Origin: DATFDN01 sp963762525
GTDB lineage: Bacteria; Pseudomonadota; Alphaproteobacteria; Acetobacterales; Acetobacteraceae
NCBI GenBank assembly: GCA_963762525.1
Contig: CAVXKT010000002.1
Coordinates: 496,001-560,000 of the forward strand
Direction: 5' to 3'
Length of the DNA stretch: 64,000 nt
Shown piece by piece: positions 8,965 to 17,521 of the stretch. A program made the position numbers and the translations under genes. Every line of letters starts with the position of its first letter. Position 1 is the stretch's first letter. Under the pieces are notes generated by a model that saw only the letters and a list, made by a program, of their open reading frames with translations, did no database searches and had not been told where the DNA came from.

Positions 8965-10149
8965 ATGGCCGACATCCCGCTGATCCGCCTCGCCGCCGGC
9001 CAGGGCCGCCGCCTGCGCGCCGGCGCACCCTGGGCGTTCAGCAACGAGATCGCCATGCGGCCCGAACTCAGGCGGCTGGAGCCGGGCGCGTTGGTGCGCC
9101 TGGAAGGTGACGACGGCGTGCGCTTCGGCACCGCGATGTTCAACCCGCATAGCCTGATTGCGGCGCGCGTGCTCGACGCCGACCCCGAAGCCGTCATTGA
9201 CGTTGCATGGATGCGCGCGCGCTTGGCCGAAGCGGCGGCGCTGCGCGCGCGCTTCTGCGACACCCCGTTTCATCGCCTGGTGCACGCCGAGGCGGATCGG
9301 TTGCCCGGATTGGTGATCGACCGGTTCGATGATGTCGTCGTGGTCCAGGCCAATGCCGCCGGCATGGACAGGCTGACGCCGCATATCGTGGAAGGCTTGC
9401 GCGATCTGTTGGCGCCGCGCGCGATCGTGGCGCGCAACGACAGCACCGCGCGCCGTCACGAGGGCTTGGCGGAGCAAGTCGGCTTGCTGCATGGAACCGG
9501 CGCGGCGGCGGCGGTCGAGGAGGGCGGCGTGCGCTTCCCCGTCGATCTCGTGGGCGGGCAGAAGACCGGCTGGTTCTTCGACCAGCGGCGCAATCGCGAC
9601 ATGCTGGCCCGCCTCGCCGCCGACGCGCGCATCCTCGACGTATTCGCACATATCGGCGCCTTCGGGTTGCGCTGCGCCGCCGCCGGTGCCTCCGCGGTCG
9701 CGTTGGTCGATTCCAGCGCTCCGGCGCTCGACGCCGCCATGGCCGCGGCGAGGCTGAACGGACTTGCCGATCGCGTAACGGCCGAGCGCCGCGACGCCTT
9801 CGACGCGCTGGCCGCACGCGCCGCCGCCAACGAGCGGTTCGACATCGTGGTGTGCGACCCGCCCGCCTTCGCCAAATCGCGCAAGGACGCCGCTGCGGGC
9901 CTGCGTGCCTATGCGCGGCTCGCGCGCCTCGCCGCGGGCGTGGTCGCGCCGGGCGGCTTTCTGTTCATCGCCTCATGCAGCCATCATGCGCCGCTGCCCG
10001 AATGGGCGGCGCGCATCGCCGAAGGCCTCGCGCGCGCCCGGCGACATGGCCGGATCGTCGCCGTCACCGGCGCGGGACCGGACCATCCGGTGCACCCGCA
10101 GCTTCCCGAAACCGCCTATCTGAAGGCGCAGCTTATCCAGCTGATGTAA
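8965..10149 (+). CDS. Class I SAM-dependent rRNA methyltransferase, RlmI-like
   Basis: 394 residues. An N-terminal PUA domain (RAGAPWAFSNEIA) is followed by a central linker containing HRLVHAEADRLPGLVIDRF and GWFFDQRRNRD. The Rossmann methyltransferase domain has RILDVFAHIGAFGLRCAAAGA for SAM binding and the catalytic-loop DPPAFAKSRK. This order matches the RlmI family, which makes m5C in 23S rRNA. The expected SCS motif is visible as IASCSHH. It starts right after the EamA gene. Which rRNA base it modifies cannot be fixed from sequence. Confidence 0.85.
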   Translation: MADIPLIRLAAGQGRRLRAGAPWAFSNEIAMRPELRRLEPGALVRLEGDDGVRFGTAMFNPHSLIAARVLDADPEAVIDVAWMRARLAEAAALRARFCDTPFHRLVHAEADRLPGLVIDRFDDVVVVQANAAGMDRLTPHIVEGLRDLLAPRAIVARNDSTARRHEGLAEQVGLLHGTGAAAAVEEGGVRFPVDLVGGQKTGWFFDQRRNRDMLARLAADARILDVFAHIGAFGLRCAAAGASAVALVDSSAPALDAAMAAARLNGLADRVTAERRDAFDALAARAAANERFDIVVCDPPAFAKSRKDAAAGLRAYARLARLAAGVVAPGGFLFIASCSHHAPLPEWAARIAEGLARARRHGRIVAVTGAGPDHPVHPQLPETAYLKAQLIQLM

Positions 10150-10175
10150 CCCGCCGCCCCTCTCGCGAGGCGATC

Positions 10176-11285
10176 TCAGCCGATGCCGTACACCGCGCGG
10201 GCATTGTCGAGGAACACCGCGCGCCGGGTCGGCTCGTCGAGCGCCAGCGGCAGGGCCTGCGCCGGGTCGTCGAAATCCCAGTGCGGGTAGTCGGTGGCGA
10301 ACAGGATGCGGTCCCAGCCGATCCAGCCGAAGGCGTCGGCGAGATGGGCGCGCGGCTCCGGCTCCTCGACCGGCTGGGTGGTGAACCAGACGTGGCGGCG
10401 GAGATACTCCGAGGGCGGCATCGTCAGGTCGGGCACCTCGGCGCGCAGCTTCGCCCAGTGCTTGTCGAGCCGCCAGGCCAGCGCGGCGGCCCAGGCGCTG
10501 CCGCCCTCGACCATGACCAGCTTGAGCGCGGGGATGCGGGCGAACACGCCTTCGAGGATCATCGAGGCGACCACCGCCTCCGATGCTTGGGCATGTCCCA
10601 CCATCTCCTCGATGTAGAACGAGCCCCAGCCGCCGGCGGTGATCGGCCACCCGCCGTAGCCGAAGGCGTGCACGGCGACCGGCAGATCGGCGGCGGCGGC
10701 GGCCTCGTAGATCGGCCAGTAGCGACGATGCCCGAGCGGCTCGGCGGTGCGGCTGAGCAACAGCACCTGGGCGAAATTCGGATCGCCGGCGCGGCGTTCG
10801 ATCTCGCGGGCGGCGGCCGGGCCGTCCTCATAGGGGACGACTACCGAGGCGCGCAGGCGCGCATCGCGCCCGGTCCACTCGGCGATCTGCCAGTCGTTGG
10901 TGGCCGAGCAGAGCGCCGCCGAGAGGTCGAGATTGGTCACGCCTTGGCCGGTTTGCAGCGGGTTGAGGATGCCGAGGGCGACGTTGTTCGGGTCGAGATG
11001 CTGCGCCGCCATGAAGCCGAGATCGCTGCCCGGCGGGCGTCCGTCCGGCAGCCAGGCGTCGCGGCGCGAGGCTTGCGGCTGCGCCTTGGGGTACGCCGGC
11101 CCCTTCTCCCAGGGCTGGCGATAGGTGGTGCCGAAGGCGGAAAGATGCTCCCGCCAGCGCCGCGCCAGCCAGGGGGAAAGCTGCTTGGGCGACGAAAGGC
11201 GCGGGTGGATGTCGCAATCGGCGATCGCGGGGCGCGAGGCGTTGGCGGCCGGCGCAATCGGGCGAGCGGTGACGGCGATGTTCAT
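10176..11285 (-). CDS. Amidohydrolase family 2 (ACMSD-like) metal-dependent hydrolase/decarboxylase
   Basis: 369 residues with the amidohydrolase-2 pattern: IADCDIHPRLSS (metal HxH-type start), VAVHAFGYGGWP, the long middle MVEGGSAWAAALAWRLDKHW and the terminal LFATDYPHWDF with the metal Asp. The family includes aminocarboxymuconate-semialdehyde decarboxylase and aromatic decarboxylases. Its ATG overlaps the stop of the upstream paralogue by 4 nt, so both are made from one message. Roughly one third of residues look shared between the two. The chemistry could be decarboxylation or hydrolysis; substrate unknown. Confidence 0.85.
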   Translation of the reverse strand: MNIAVTARPIAPAANASRPAIADCDIHPRLSSPKQLSPWLARRWREHLSAFGTTYRQPWEKGPAYPKAQPQASRRDAWLPDGRPPGSDLGFMAAQHLDPNNVALGILNPLQTGQGVTNLDLSAALCSATNDWQIAEWTGRDARLRASVVVPYEDGPAAAREIERRAGDPNFAQVLLLSRTAEPLGHRRYWPIYEAAAAADLPVAVHAFGYGGWPITAGGWGSFYIEEMVGHAQASEAVVASMILEGVFARIPALKLVMVEGGSAWAAALAWRLDKHWAKLRAEVPDLTMPPSEYLRRHVWFTTQPVEEPEPRAHLADAFGWIGWDRILFATDYPHWDFDDPAQALPLALDEPTRRAVFLDNARAVYGIG

Positions 11286-12332
11286 GCCACGACCTCCTGG
11301 AGCCTCGGATAGGTGCGGAGCGGGTTGTCAATCGTGATCTTACGCCGCAAGGCGGCGTCGAGGCCAGCGGGCAGCGCCGCCGTCCCTTCAAACTGCCAGT
11401 GCGGGTAGTCGGTTGCGAACAGCAGCATCTCGTCCGAGCCGAGATGATCGAGAAGTCGCGCGAGCAAGCCGGGATCGTCGGGCGCGTCGAAGGGCTGGAC
11501 GCTGAGCCGCACGCGTTCGCGCACGAGCGTGCTCGGCGGGTCCGCGACCCACGGGACCTCGCTGCGCAAGCCCTTCCAGAACTTGGTCAGCCGCCATAGA
11601 TGCGCGGGCAACCAGGAGACGCCCGAATTCGAGCAGCACCACGGTGAGATCGGGGAACTTGGCGAACACCCCCTCGGCGATCAGGCTGGTAAGCGCCGAG
11701 GCGAAGGCGGCGGCCTGGCTCGTGTAGTCCTCGACGAAGCTGCCCGGCCAGCCGACCGGCGTCGTCGGATGCCGATAGGTGCTGCCGGCGTGGATGCCGA
11801 CGGGGAGGCCATGTCGGGCGGCGGCGGCGAAGATCGGCCAGTTCTGCCGGCGCCCGAGCGGCAGCTCGCCGGACACGAGCAGCAGCACCTGGACGAAGCG
11901 CGGATCGGCGGCGCGTCGCTCGATCTCGTCCACGGCGCGCTCGGGGTAGAGGAGCGGCACGACGATGGAGGCGCGAAGCCGCGGGTCGATGTCGAGCCAG
12001 ACGGCGGCGAGCCAGTCATTGACGGCGCGCGCAAAGGCGGCACCGAGATCGTCGCCGAACAGCACCGGCGCGCCGTAGAGGCAGTTGAGGATCGCGCGGC
12101 TGGTGCCGAACGGCTCCAGCGCCTCCTTCGCGAGCCGCGCCGGTTCGGTCGCGCCGTGCCCGGCGCCGTCGCGCCAGTCGGCGCGCACCGAGAGCGGATT
12201 GACGGTGGGATAGGAGATCGGGGCCAGATTCTCGAAGCCGCGCCGGAGCGCGCTTTCGCGCCACATCTCGTCGAGATGCGGCAGCAGGGCGGCAAGGTCG
12301 GGGACGGTGGGATGGAGGTCGCAGTCGATCAT
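11282..12332 (-). CDS. Amidohydrolase family 2 paralogue, frameshifted
   Basis: The second copy of the ACMSD-like hydrolase begins MIDCDLHPTVPDLAALLPHL and contains VGIHAGSTYRHP and, in the other frame, LLFATDYPHWQFEG. ATG at 12330-12332 is preferred because the family starts with IDCDLHP within a few residues. The frame breaks near 11625, where GAATTCGGG should probably read GAATTCGG: with one G removed the protein runs on as LLEFGVSWLPAHLWRLTK into the C-terminal third, giving ~349 residues. It is the first gene of the pair, and having two related subunits may mean a hetero-oligomer or two steps on similar substrates. Confidence 0.8.
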
Positions 12333-12392
12333 GGGCTGAGGCTGGCACGGCCAGGCGGCGGCGCCAAATGCCCTCACCCGGCCGGGCATTGC

Positions 12393-12430
12393 TTGCACTT
12401 CAGGCGAACTGTAGCTACAATGATGCTACA
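12393..12430 (+). promoter_or_regulatory. Promoter and operator of the dinJ-yafQ toxin-antitoxin operon
   Basis: TTGCAC at 12393-12398 and TACAAT at 12416-12421 are separated by 17 bases, a good sigma-70 promoter. The -10 element overlaps a perfect 10-bp palindrome, TGTAGCTACA (12410-12419), and the half-site GCTACA is repeated at 12425-12430. Antitoxins of this type bind such palindromes over their own promoter, so autorepression is the natural reading. The ribosome site AAGGAG (12430-12435) follows before the ATG. Confidence 0.7.
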
Positions 12431-12445
12431 AGGAGATGATACTTC

Positions 12446-12712
12446 ATGGCGACCGACGCCGTTGTGCGCGCCCGCATCGACGGGCACGTGAAAGAGGAGG
12501 CTGCGCAGGTCCTCGAACAAATGGGCCTGTCGGTTTCCGACGCCATCCGCCTGCTGCTGGTGCGAATCGCGCGGGAGAAGGCACTGCCGTTCGCGGTCGA
12601 GGTGCCGAACGACGAAACCCTTGTCGCCATGGCTGAGCTCGAAAGCGGGGGTGGGAAGTCTTTTGCCAGCGTGGCCGAGCTTATGGCCGACCTGAACAAT
12701 GAGGACGATTAA
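12446..12712 (+). CDS. dinJ: RelB/DinJ-family antitoxin
   Basis: An 88-residue antitoxin with an N-terminal ribbon-helix-helix domain (VVRARIDGHVKEEAAQVLEQMGL, then SVSDAIRLLLVRIAREKALPF) as in DinJ, and an acidic C-terminal tail (ELMADLNNEDD) that would wrap the toxin. The ATG is placed 10 nt after AAGGAG. It overlaps the toxin gene by 14 nt, the usual arrangement that keeps antitoxin synthesis first. It should repress its own promoter through the palindrome upstream. Confidence 0.88.
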   Translation: MATDAVVRARIDGHVKEEAAQVLEQMGLSVSDAIRLLLVRIAREKALPFAVEVPNDETLVAMAELESGGGKSFASVAELMADLNNEDD

Positions 12713-12980
12713 ACGCGCCTCATCGTTCAAGCGCGACCTGAGACGGGTTCTCTCCAATCCCCGCTATCGGGATGCGGCGGCGTTGCTCGACACCGCCCTG
12801 AACAGCTTGGCAGCCGATCGGCCGTTACCGCCTGCGAGCCGCGACCATGCCCTTTCCGGTGACTGGATCGATTACCGGGAGTGCCATGTCCGCCCGGATT
12901 TGCTGCTGATCTATCGAAAACCAGACGCCGACACCTTGCAGCTTATCCGTCTCGGGTCGCACAGCGATCTATTCAGGTAG
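12699..12980 (+). CDS. yafQ: YafQ-family mRNA interferase toxin
   Basis: A 93-residue basic protein of the RelE/ParE fold. It keeps the YafQ catalytic pattern: the His of SRDHALSG, then WIDYRECHVRPDLLLIYRK with the second His and the Asp, and RLGSHSDLF with the last His. YafQ cuts mRNA in the ribosomal A site during translation. All residues expected for activity are present, so the toxin looks functional. It overlaps dinJ by 14 nt and ends 114 nt before dapA. Confidence 0.9.
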   Translation: MRTIKRASSFKRDLRRVLSNPRYRDAAALLDTALNSLAADRPLPPASRDHALSGDWIDYRECHVRPDLLLIYRKPDADTLQLIRLGSHSDLFR

Positions 12981-13094
12981 AGCGTCGCCATGCCCGCCGG
13001 AGTCCTCAGCGGCGACGCTGATCCGGGGGTTGCGGGTGAGGGTTGCGGCACACCCCCCGCGCGCTTAGTTTCGGCGCCATCCGGGGAGGCTCCG

Positions 13095-13973
13095 ATGTTC
13101 AAGGGTTCGATCGTCGCGCTGATCACGCCGATGCGGCGCGATGGCGCCATCGACGAGAAGGCGTGCGCCGAGCTGGTGGACTGGCAAATTCACCAGGGCA
13201 CCAGCGCCGTGGTCCCGACCGGCACCACCGGCGAATCCCCCACGCTGACCCACGCCGAGCACAAGCGGGTGGTGGAGGTCGCGATCGAGGTCGCGAAGGG
13301 ACGCGTGCCGGTGATCGCCGGGACCGGATCGAACAGCACCGAGGAGGCGATCGATCTCACGCGCCACGCTCGCGAGGCGGGCGCGGCGGCGGCCCTGGTC
13401 GTCACCCCCTACTACAACAAGCCGACGCAGGAGGGGCTCTATCTCCACTTCACGGCGATTGCCGAGGCGGTCGATCTGCCGATCCTCATCTACAACATCC
13501 CGCCCCGCAGCGTGGTGGACATGAGCGTGGAGACGATGGCGCGCCTGGCTCGACACCGGAATATCGTCGGCGTCAAGGACGCGACCGCCAACCTCGCCCG
13601 CCCGCTGCACACCCGCCGCGCCTGCGGTGCCGGCTTCTGCCAGCTCTCCGGCGAAGACCACACGGCCCTGCCGTTCCTGGCGGCGGGCGGCGACGGCTGC
13701 ATCAGCGTCACCGCCAATGTCGCGCCGCGGCTGTGCAGCGAGATGCACGCCGCCTGGCAAGAGGGGCGCATTGATGATGCGATCGCGATCCAGGACCGGC
13801 TGGTGCCGCTGCATGATGCGCTGTTCGCCGAAACCAGCCCGGGGCCGGTGAAATACGCGGCCAGCCTGCTCGGCAAGACCGAGCCCGTGTGTCGGCTGCC
13901 GCTGGCGCCGGTGAGCCCGCCGGTGGCCGAGCGGGTGCGCGCGGCGATGATCGAAGTGGGGCTGCTGAACTGA
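13095..13973 (+). CDS. dapA: 4-hydroxy-tetrahydrodipicolinate synthase
   Basis: This enzyme condenses pyruvate with aspartate semialdehyde in lysine and diaminopimelate synthesis. The 292-residue TIM barrel has the GTTGESPTL loop, YNIPPRS with the catalytic Tyr and Arg, and the Schiff-base Lys in NIVGVKDAT. ATG at 13095 is chosen over upstream in-frame starts because MFKGSIVALITPM is the conserved N-terminus and GGGGAGG lies just before it. The gene is intact. smpB follows 4 nt after the stop, the common alphaproteobacterial order. Confidence 0.95.
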   Translation: MFKGSIVALITPMRRDGAIDEKACAELVDWQIHQGTSAVVPTGTTGESPTLTHAEHKRVVEVAIEVAKGRVPVIAGTGSNSTEEAIDLTRHAREAGAAAALVVTPYYNKPTQEGLYLHFTAIAEAVDLPILIYNIPPRSVVDMSVETMARLARHRNIVGVKDATANLARPLHTRRACGAGFCQLSGEDHTALPFLAAGGDGCISVTANVAPRLCSEMHAAWQEGRIDDAIAIQDRLVPLHDALFAETSPGPVKYAASLLGKTEPVCRLPLAPVSPPVAERVRAAMIEVGLLN

Positions 13974-13977
13974 CGCG

Positions 13978-14463
13978 ATGGCCGCCAAGCCGGCGAAGAA
14001 GGGTCTGATCGCGCACGGCATTGCGGCGCAGAACCGCAAGGCGCGGTTCGACTATGCGATCAAGGACACGGTGGAGGCCGGCCTGGTGCTGAAGGGACCG
14101 GAGGTCAAGAGCCTGCGCCACGGTCGGGCCACGCTCACCGACGCCTGGGCCGGCGAGCGCGACGGCGAGATGTGGCTGTTCAATGCCTATATCCCGGAAT
14201 ACCAGGGCGGCGTGCTGTCGCGCTTCGAGCCGCGCGCGCCGCGCAAGCTGCTGCTCAAGCGCAAGCAGATGCGCAGCCTCTTCGGCGCCGTCGCCCGCGA
14301 AGGCGTGACGCTGGTGCCGCTGCAGATCCACTTCAACGAGCGCGGCCGCGCCAAGGTGCTGCTGGGCCTGGGCGAGGGCCGCAAGAAGGCCGACAAGCGC
14401 GCCGTCATCGCCGACCGCGACTGGCAGCGCGACCGGGCGCGGTTGATGCGGGCGCGGGGGTAG
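13978..14463 (+). CDS. smpB: SsrA-binding protein SmpB
   Basis: A 161-residue tmRNA partner that brings tmRNA to stalled ribosomes. Conserved parts are IAAQNRKARFDYAIKDTVEAGLVL, EVKSLRHGRATL, the Y-I-P-E-Y loop and the basic C-terminal tail KKADKRAVIADRDWQRDRARLM, which probes the empty mRNA channel. Length and ends are normal. The start lies 4 nt after the dapA stop, so the two are co-transcribed. No tmRNA gene was recognised in this window. Confidence 0.95.
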   Translation: MAAKPAKKGLIAHGIAAQNRKARFDYAIKDTVEAGLVLKGPEVKSLRHGRATLTDAWAGERDGEMWLFNAYIPEYQGGVLSRFEPRAPRKLLLKRKQMRSLFGAVAREGVTLVPLQIHFNERGRAKVLLGLGEGRKKADKRAVIADRDWQRDRARLMRARG

Positions 14464-14466
14464 CCC

Positions 14467-16296
14467 TCAAGCCGCCGCCGGCAGCGGCTCGATCACCTGC
14501 TGGCGCAGCAGTTCGCGATAGGGCCCGGCTTTGGCCGCCAGCTCGGCGGGCGGGCCGTCATCGACGATGCGGCCGCGGGCCATGACGATGATGCGGTCGA
14601 ACCGGGCCAGGGTGGAGAGCCGGTGCGCGACGGCGATCACCGTCCTTCCTTCCATGAGCCGCTCGAGCGCCGCCTGAATCGCCTTCTCGCTTTCGGAATC
14701 GAGCGCGCTCGTCGCCTCGTCGAGCAACAGGATCGGGGCGTCCTTGAGCAGCGCGCGAGCGATCGCGAGACGCTGACGCTGGCCGCCGGAGAGCTTGATC
14801 CCGCGATCGCCGACGATGGTTTGGAAGCCGTCCGGCAGCGCCTCGATGAATCCGCGGCATCGCGCCACGCCGGCGGCCGCGAGGACGGCGGCATCGGGCG
14901 CATCGGGGCGCCCGTAGCGCAGATTTTCGAGCACCGAGCGATGGAACAGGCTCACGTCCTGCGGCACCACCGCCAGCCGCCCGCGCAGGCTCTCCTGCGC
15001 CACCTCGCGGATGTCCTGCCCATCCACCAGGATGCGGCCGGCGCCGACATCGTGGAAGCGTTGCAGCAACGCGAGCACCGTTGACTTGCCGGCGCCCGAG
15101 GCACCCACCAAACCGACCCGCTCGCCCGGCCGGATCACCAGGTGGAAGTCGCGCAGCACGGCCTTGCGACCGGGATAGGCGAAGCGCACGCCTTCGAAGA
15201 CCACTCGCCCGGCTCCGGGGAGCATCGGATCGGCGTCTTCGCGGTCGAGGAGGTCGTGCGGGGCCAGCAGGGCGGCGATCGCCTCCTGCAATCGCGCCAC
15301 GTGCTGCGTCAGGTTGACCAGGGATACCGCCAGATCGCGGGTGCCGTTGAGGATGACCATGGCGAGCCCGGTCAGCAGCGCGATGTCGCCCACCGAGGCG
15401 CGATGGTGCTGCCAGAGCACGATGCCGAAGGCGACGATGGCGGCGGTGAGCAGAACGGTGAGCGCGGCGTGCAGCAGGCGCAGCCGCTCCAGATAGAGCA
15501 GGCTGGCGCGGCGAGCGCCCATCTCGCGCCCGATCACGGCGCCGATGCGCCGGCGCTCGTTGATGGTGGCGCCGAAGGCGCGGACGACGCCGATATTGCC
15601 GATCACGTCCACCAATTCGCCGTCCACCGCGGCGGCCCGCTCGGCATAGGCGCGATGCAGCGGCGTGCCGCGCCGGGCCAGCCGGTAAATCAGCCCGCCG
15701 AGCGCCGCCGCCAGAACCAGCAGCGCGGCAGCGAGCGGCGGGTTGACGGCGCCGATGAACAGGATCGAGCAGAGCACGGCGACGCAGGGCGGCAGGACGT
15801 TCCACGCCCCGGTATTGGCGACCGTAAAGGCGGCATCGGCGGTGGCGCTGACGCGCGCCGCCAAGGTGCCGGGGAGGCGCTCGGCAAACCACGCGGGGGC
15901 GTGGCCCGCCAGATGGGCGAACAGGTCGCGGCGGATGTCGCCGGTGACGGCGATGAAGGTGCGCGCGCCGACGAAGCCGCCGACCCGCCAGGCGAAGTTG
16001 TCGGCGGCGATGAACCCGCACAGCACCGCAAAGGCTCCCCAGACGCCGCGATGCGCCTCGGGCCCGGCGGCGACGATATCGATCAGGCGTTTGAGGCCGT
16101 ATTGGGTGGAGACGCTGCACGCCACGGCGACGAGCACCGATGCGATCACGATCGCGTGCCCCGGAGTATGACGGCGCGCATGGGCGAACAGGAAGGCGAA
16201 CGGGCGACCGCGCAGGCGGATCAGCGCCGGGCCGGGCATTGTTGCGGGAAGAGTCCTCATCAGCACAAGGGCTTCCCTCCATCGGGCTGAGGACAT
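14467..16296 (-). CDS. ABC exporter half-transporter (fused permease and ATPase)
   Basis: Up to 609 residues. The N-terminal ~330 residues hold six membrane segments of a type I exporter. The ATPase domain has Walker A GASGAGKST, the signature LSGGQRQRLAIARALL, Walker B ILLLDEATSALD and the switch His in VIAVAHRLSTL. One such half pairs with itself or another half to export lipid, peptide or drug. The start is unclear: ATG 16296, GTG 16266 or ATG 16260, the last two lying closer to GGAGGGAAG. It converges with smpB, leaving only 3 nt between the stops, and is divergent from the GT4 gene. Confidence 0.87.
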   Translation of the reverse strand: MSSARWREALVLMRTLPATMPGPALIRLRGRPFAFLFAHARRHTPGHAIVIASVLVAVACSVSTQYGLKRLIDIVAAGPEAHRGVWGAFAVLCGFIAADNFAWRVGGFVGARTFIAVTGDIRRDLFAHLAGHAPAWFAERLPGTLAARVSATADAAFTVANTGAWNVLPPCVAVLCSILFIGAVNPPLAAALLVLAAALGGLIYRLARRGTPLHRAYAERAAAVDGELVDVIGNIGVVRAFGATINERRRIGAVIGREMGARRASLLYLERLRLLHAALTVLLTAAIVAFGIVLWQHHRASVGDIALLTGLAMVILNGTRDLAVSLVNLTQHVARLQEAIAALLAPHDLLDREDADPMLPGAGRVVFEGVRFAYPGRKAVLRDFHLVIRPGERVGLVGASGAGKSTVLALLQRFHDVGAGRILVDGQDIREVAQESLRGRLAVVPQDVSLFHRSVLENLRYGRPDAPDAAVLAAAGVARCRGFIEALPDGFQTIVGDRGIKLSGGQRQRLAIARALLKDAPILLLDEATSALDSESEKAIQAALERLMEGRTVIAVAHRLSTLARFDRIIVMARGRIVDDGPPAELAAKAGPYRELLRQQVIEPLPAAA

Positions 16297-16435
16297 TCCA
16301 GCGATTTAACGCGCCGGAAAATCGCCACATTCACTATCTATCGCTCACAATCGATACAGGGGCAACGGCTCCAAGTCAAGAGCAAGTCCTTCCTCTTCAG
16401 ATTGTCAATCTCCCTAATACAAGGGGTGTATACCC

Positions 16436-17494
16436 ATGCGCATTGCTCAGATCGCTCCGCTCTTCGAGGCGGTCCCGCCTAAGTTGTACGGCGGCACCGA
16501 GCGGGTGGTCTCTTCCATCACTGAAGAACTGGTCGCGATGGGCCACGAGGTGACGCTGTTTGCGAGCGGCGACTCCGTCACCGCCGCTACCCTGGCGCCG
16601 ATCCGCGACGAAGCGCTGCGCCTCGATCCCGGGGTCAAGGACTGGGTGGCCTGGTATGCGCGCATGATGGAGATGGTGCGCCGCCGCGCCGACGAGTTCG
16701 ACGTGCTGCATTTCCATACCGACTACTTTCCGCTGTCGCTGTTCTCACGCCAGCCCACGCCGTTCGTCACGACGCTGCACGGGCGGCTGGACCTGCCCGA
16801 GTTCAAGATGATCTACGAGACGTTCCCGGAAGCGGCGTTCGTCTCGATCTCGGATCATCAGCGCCGCCCCATTCCCGACCTCAACTGGGTCCGCACGGTC
16901 CCGCACGGCATTCCCGAGCGGCGCCTGACGCCGCGCCCCGGCGGTCAGGACTATCTCGCCTTCCTCGGCCGCATCTCGCCAGAGAAGGGCGCCGACAAGG
17001 CCATCCAAATCGCCGAGGCGGCCGGCATGCGTCTCAAGATCGCGGCCAAGGTCGACGTGGCCGATAAGAAATACTGGGACGAGCAAATCAAGCCGCTGAT
17101 CGAGCGCAGCGCGTGCGTCGATTTCATCGGCGAAATCGGCGAGGCCGATAAGGCGGAGTTCCTGTCGGGCGCGCATGCGCTGCTGTTTCCGATCGACTGG
17201 CCGGAGCCGTTCGGCCTGGTGATGATCGAGGCCATGGCGTGCGGCACGCCGGTCATCGCCTTTCCGCTCGGCTCGGTGCCCGAGGTCGTGGACCACGGCC
17301 TCACCGGCTACATCGTCCCCGACGAGGCGGCGGCAGTGAGCGCCGTCGGCAGCCTCGGCCGGCTCGACCGGACGCTGGTTCGCCGGCAATTCGAGCGCCG
17401 CTTCACCGCCCGGCGGATGGCCGAGGACTACCTGTCCGTGTACGAGGAGTTGTCGGTCCGGTCGCGCCCGCTGCTCCGCGCCGTCGGCGATTGA
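16436..17494 (+). CDS. GT4-family glycosyltransferase
   Basis: A 352-residue GT-B enzyme. The N-terminal Rossmann half begins MRIAQIAPLFEAVPPKLYGGTERVV, which is the acceptor side. The C-terminal half has FLGRISPEKGADKAIQIAEAAG and EPFGLVMIEAMACGTPVIAF, the E-x7-E nucleotide-sugar motif. Members make small soluble glycosides or add sugars to lipids; this close form is frequent as a lone gene in alphaproteobacteria. AAGGGG precedes the ATG. The 139-nt upstream space is AT-richer than its surroundings and divergent with the ABC exporter, so it likely holds both promoters. Confidence 0.85.
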   Translation: MRIAQIAPLFEAVPPKLYGGTERVVSSITEELVAMGHEVTLFASGDSVTAATLAPIRDEALRLDPGVKDWVAWYARMMEMVRRRADEFDVLHFHTDYFPLSLFSRQPTPFVTTLHGRLDLPEFKMIYETFPEAAFVSISDHQRRPIPDLNWVRTVPHGIPERRLTPRPGGQDYLAFLGRISPEKGADKAIQIAEAAGMRLKIAAKVDVADKKYWDEQIKPLIERSACVDFIGEIGEADKAEFLSGAHALLFPIDWPEPFGLVMIEAMACGTPVIAFPLGSVPEVVDHGLTGYIVPDEAAAVSAVGSLGRLDRTLVRRQFERRFTARRMAEDYLSVYEELSVRSRPLLRAVGD

Positions 17495-17521
17495 GCGGCA
17501 CTCGCCCGAGCGGCGCCGAAC

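Noticed and set aside
7990..9263. Minus-strand frame of 437 residues opposite the EamA and rRNA methyltransferase genes
   Set aside because: Antisense shadow with no conserved motif and no ribosome site.
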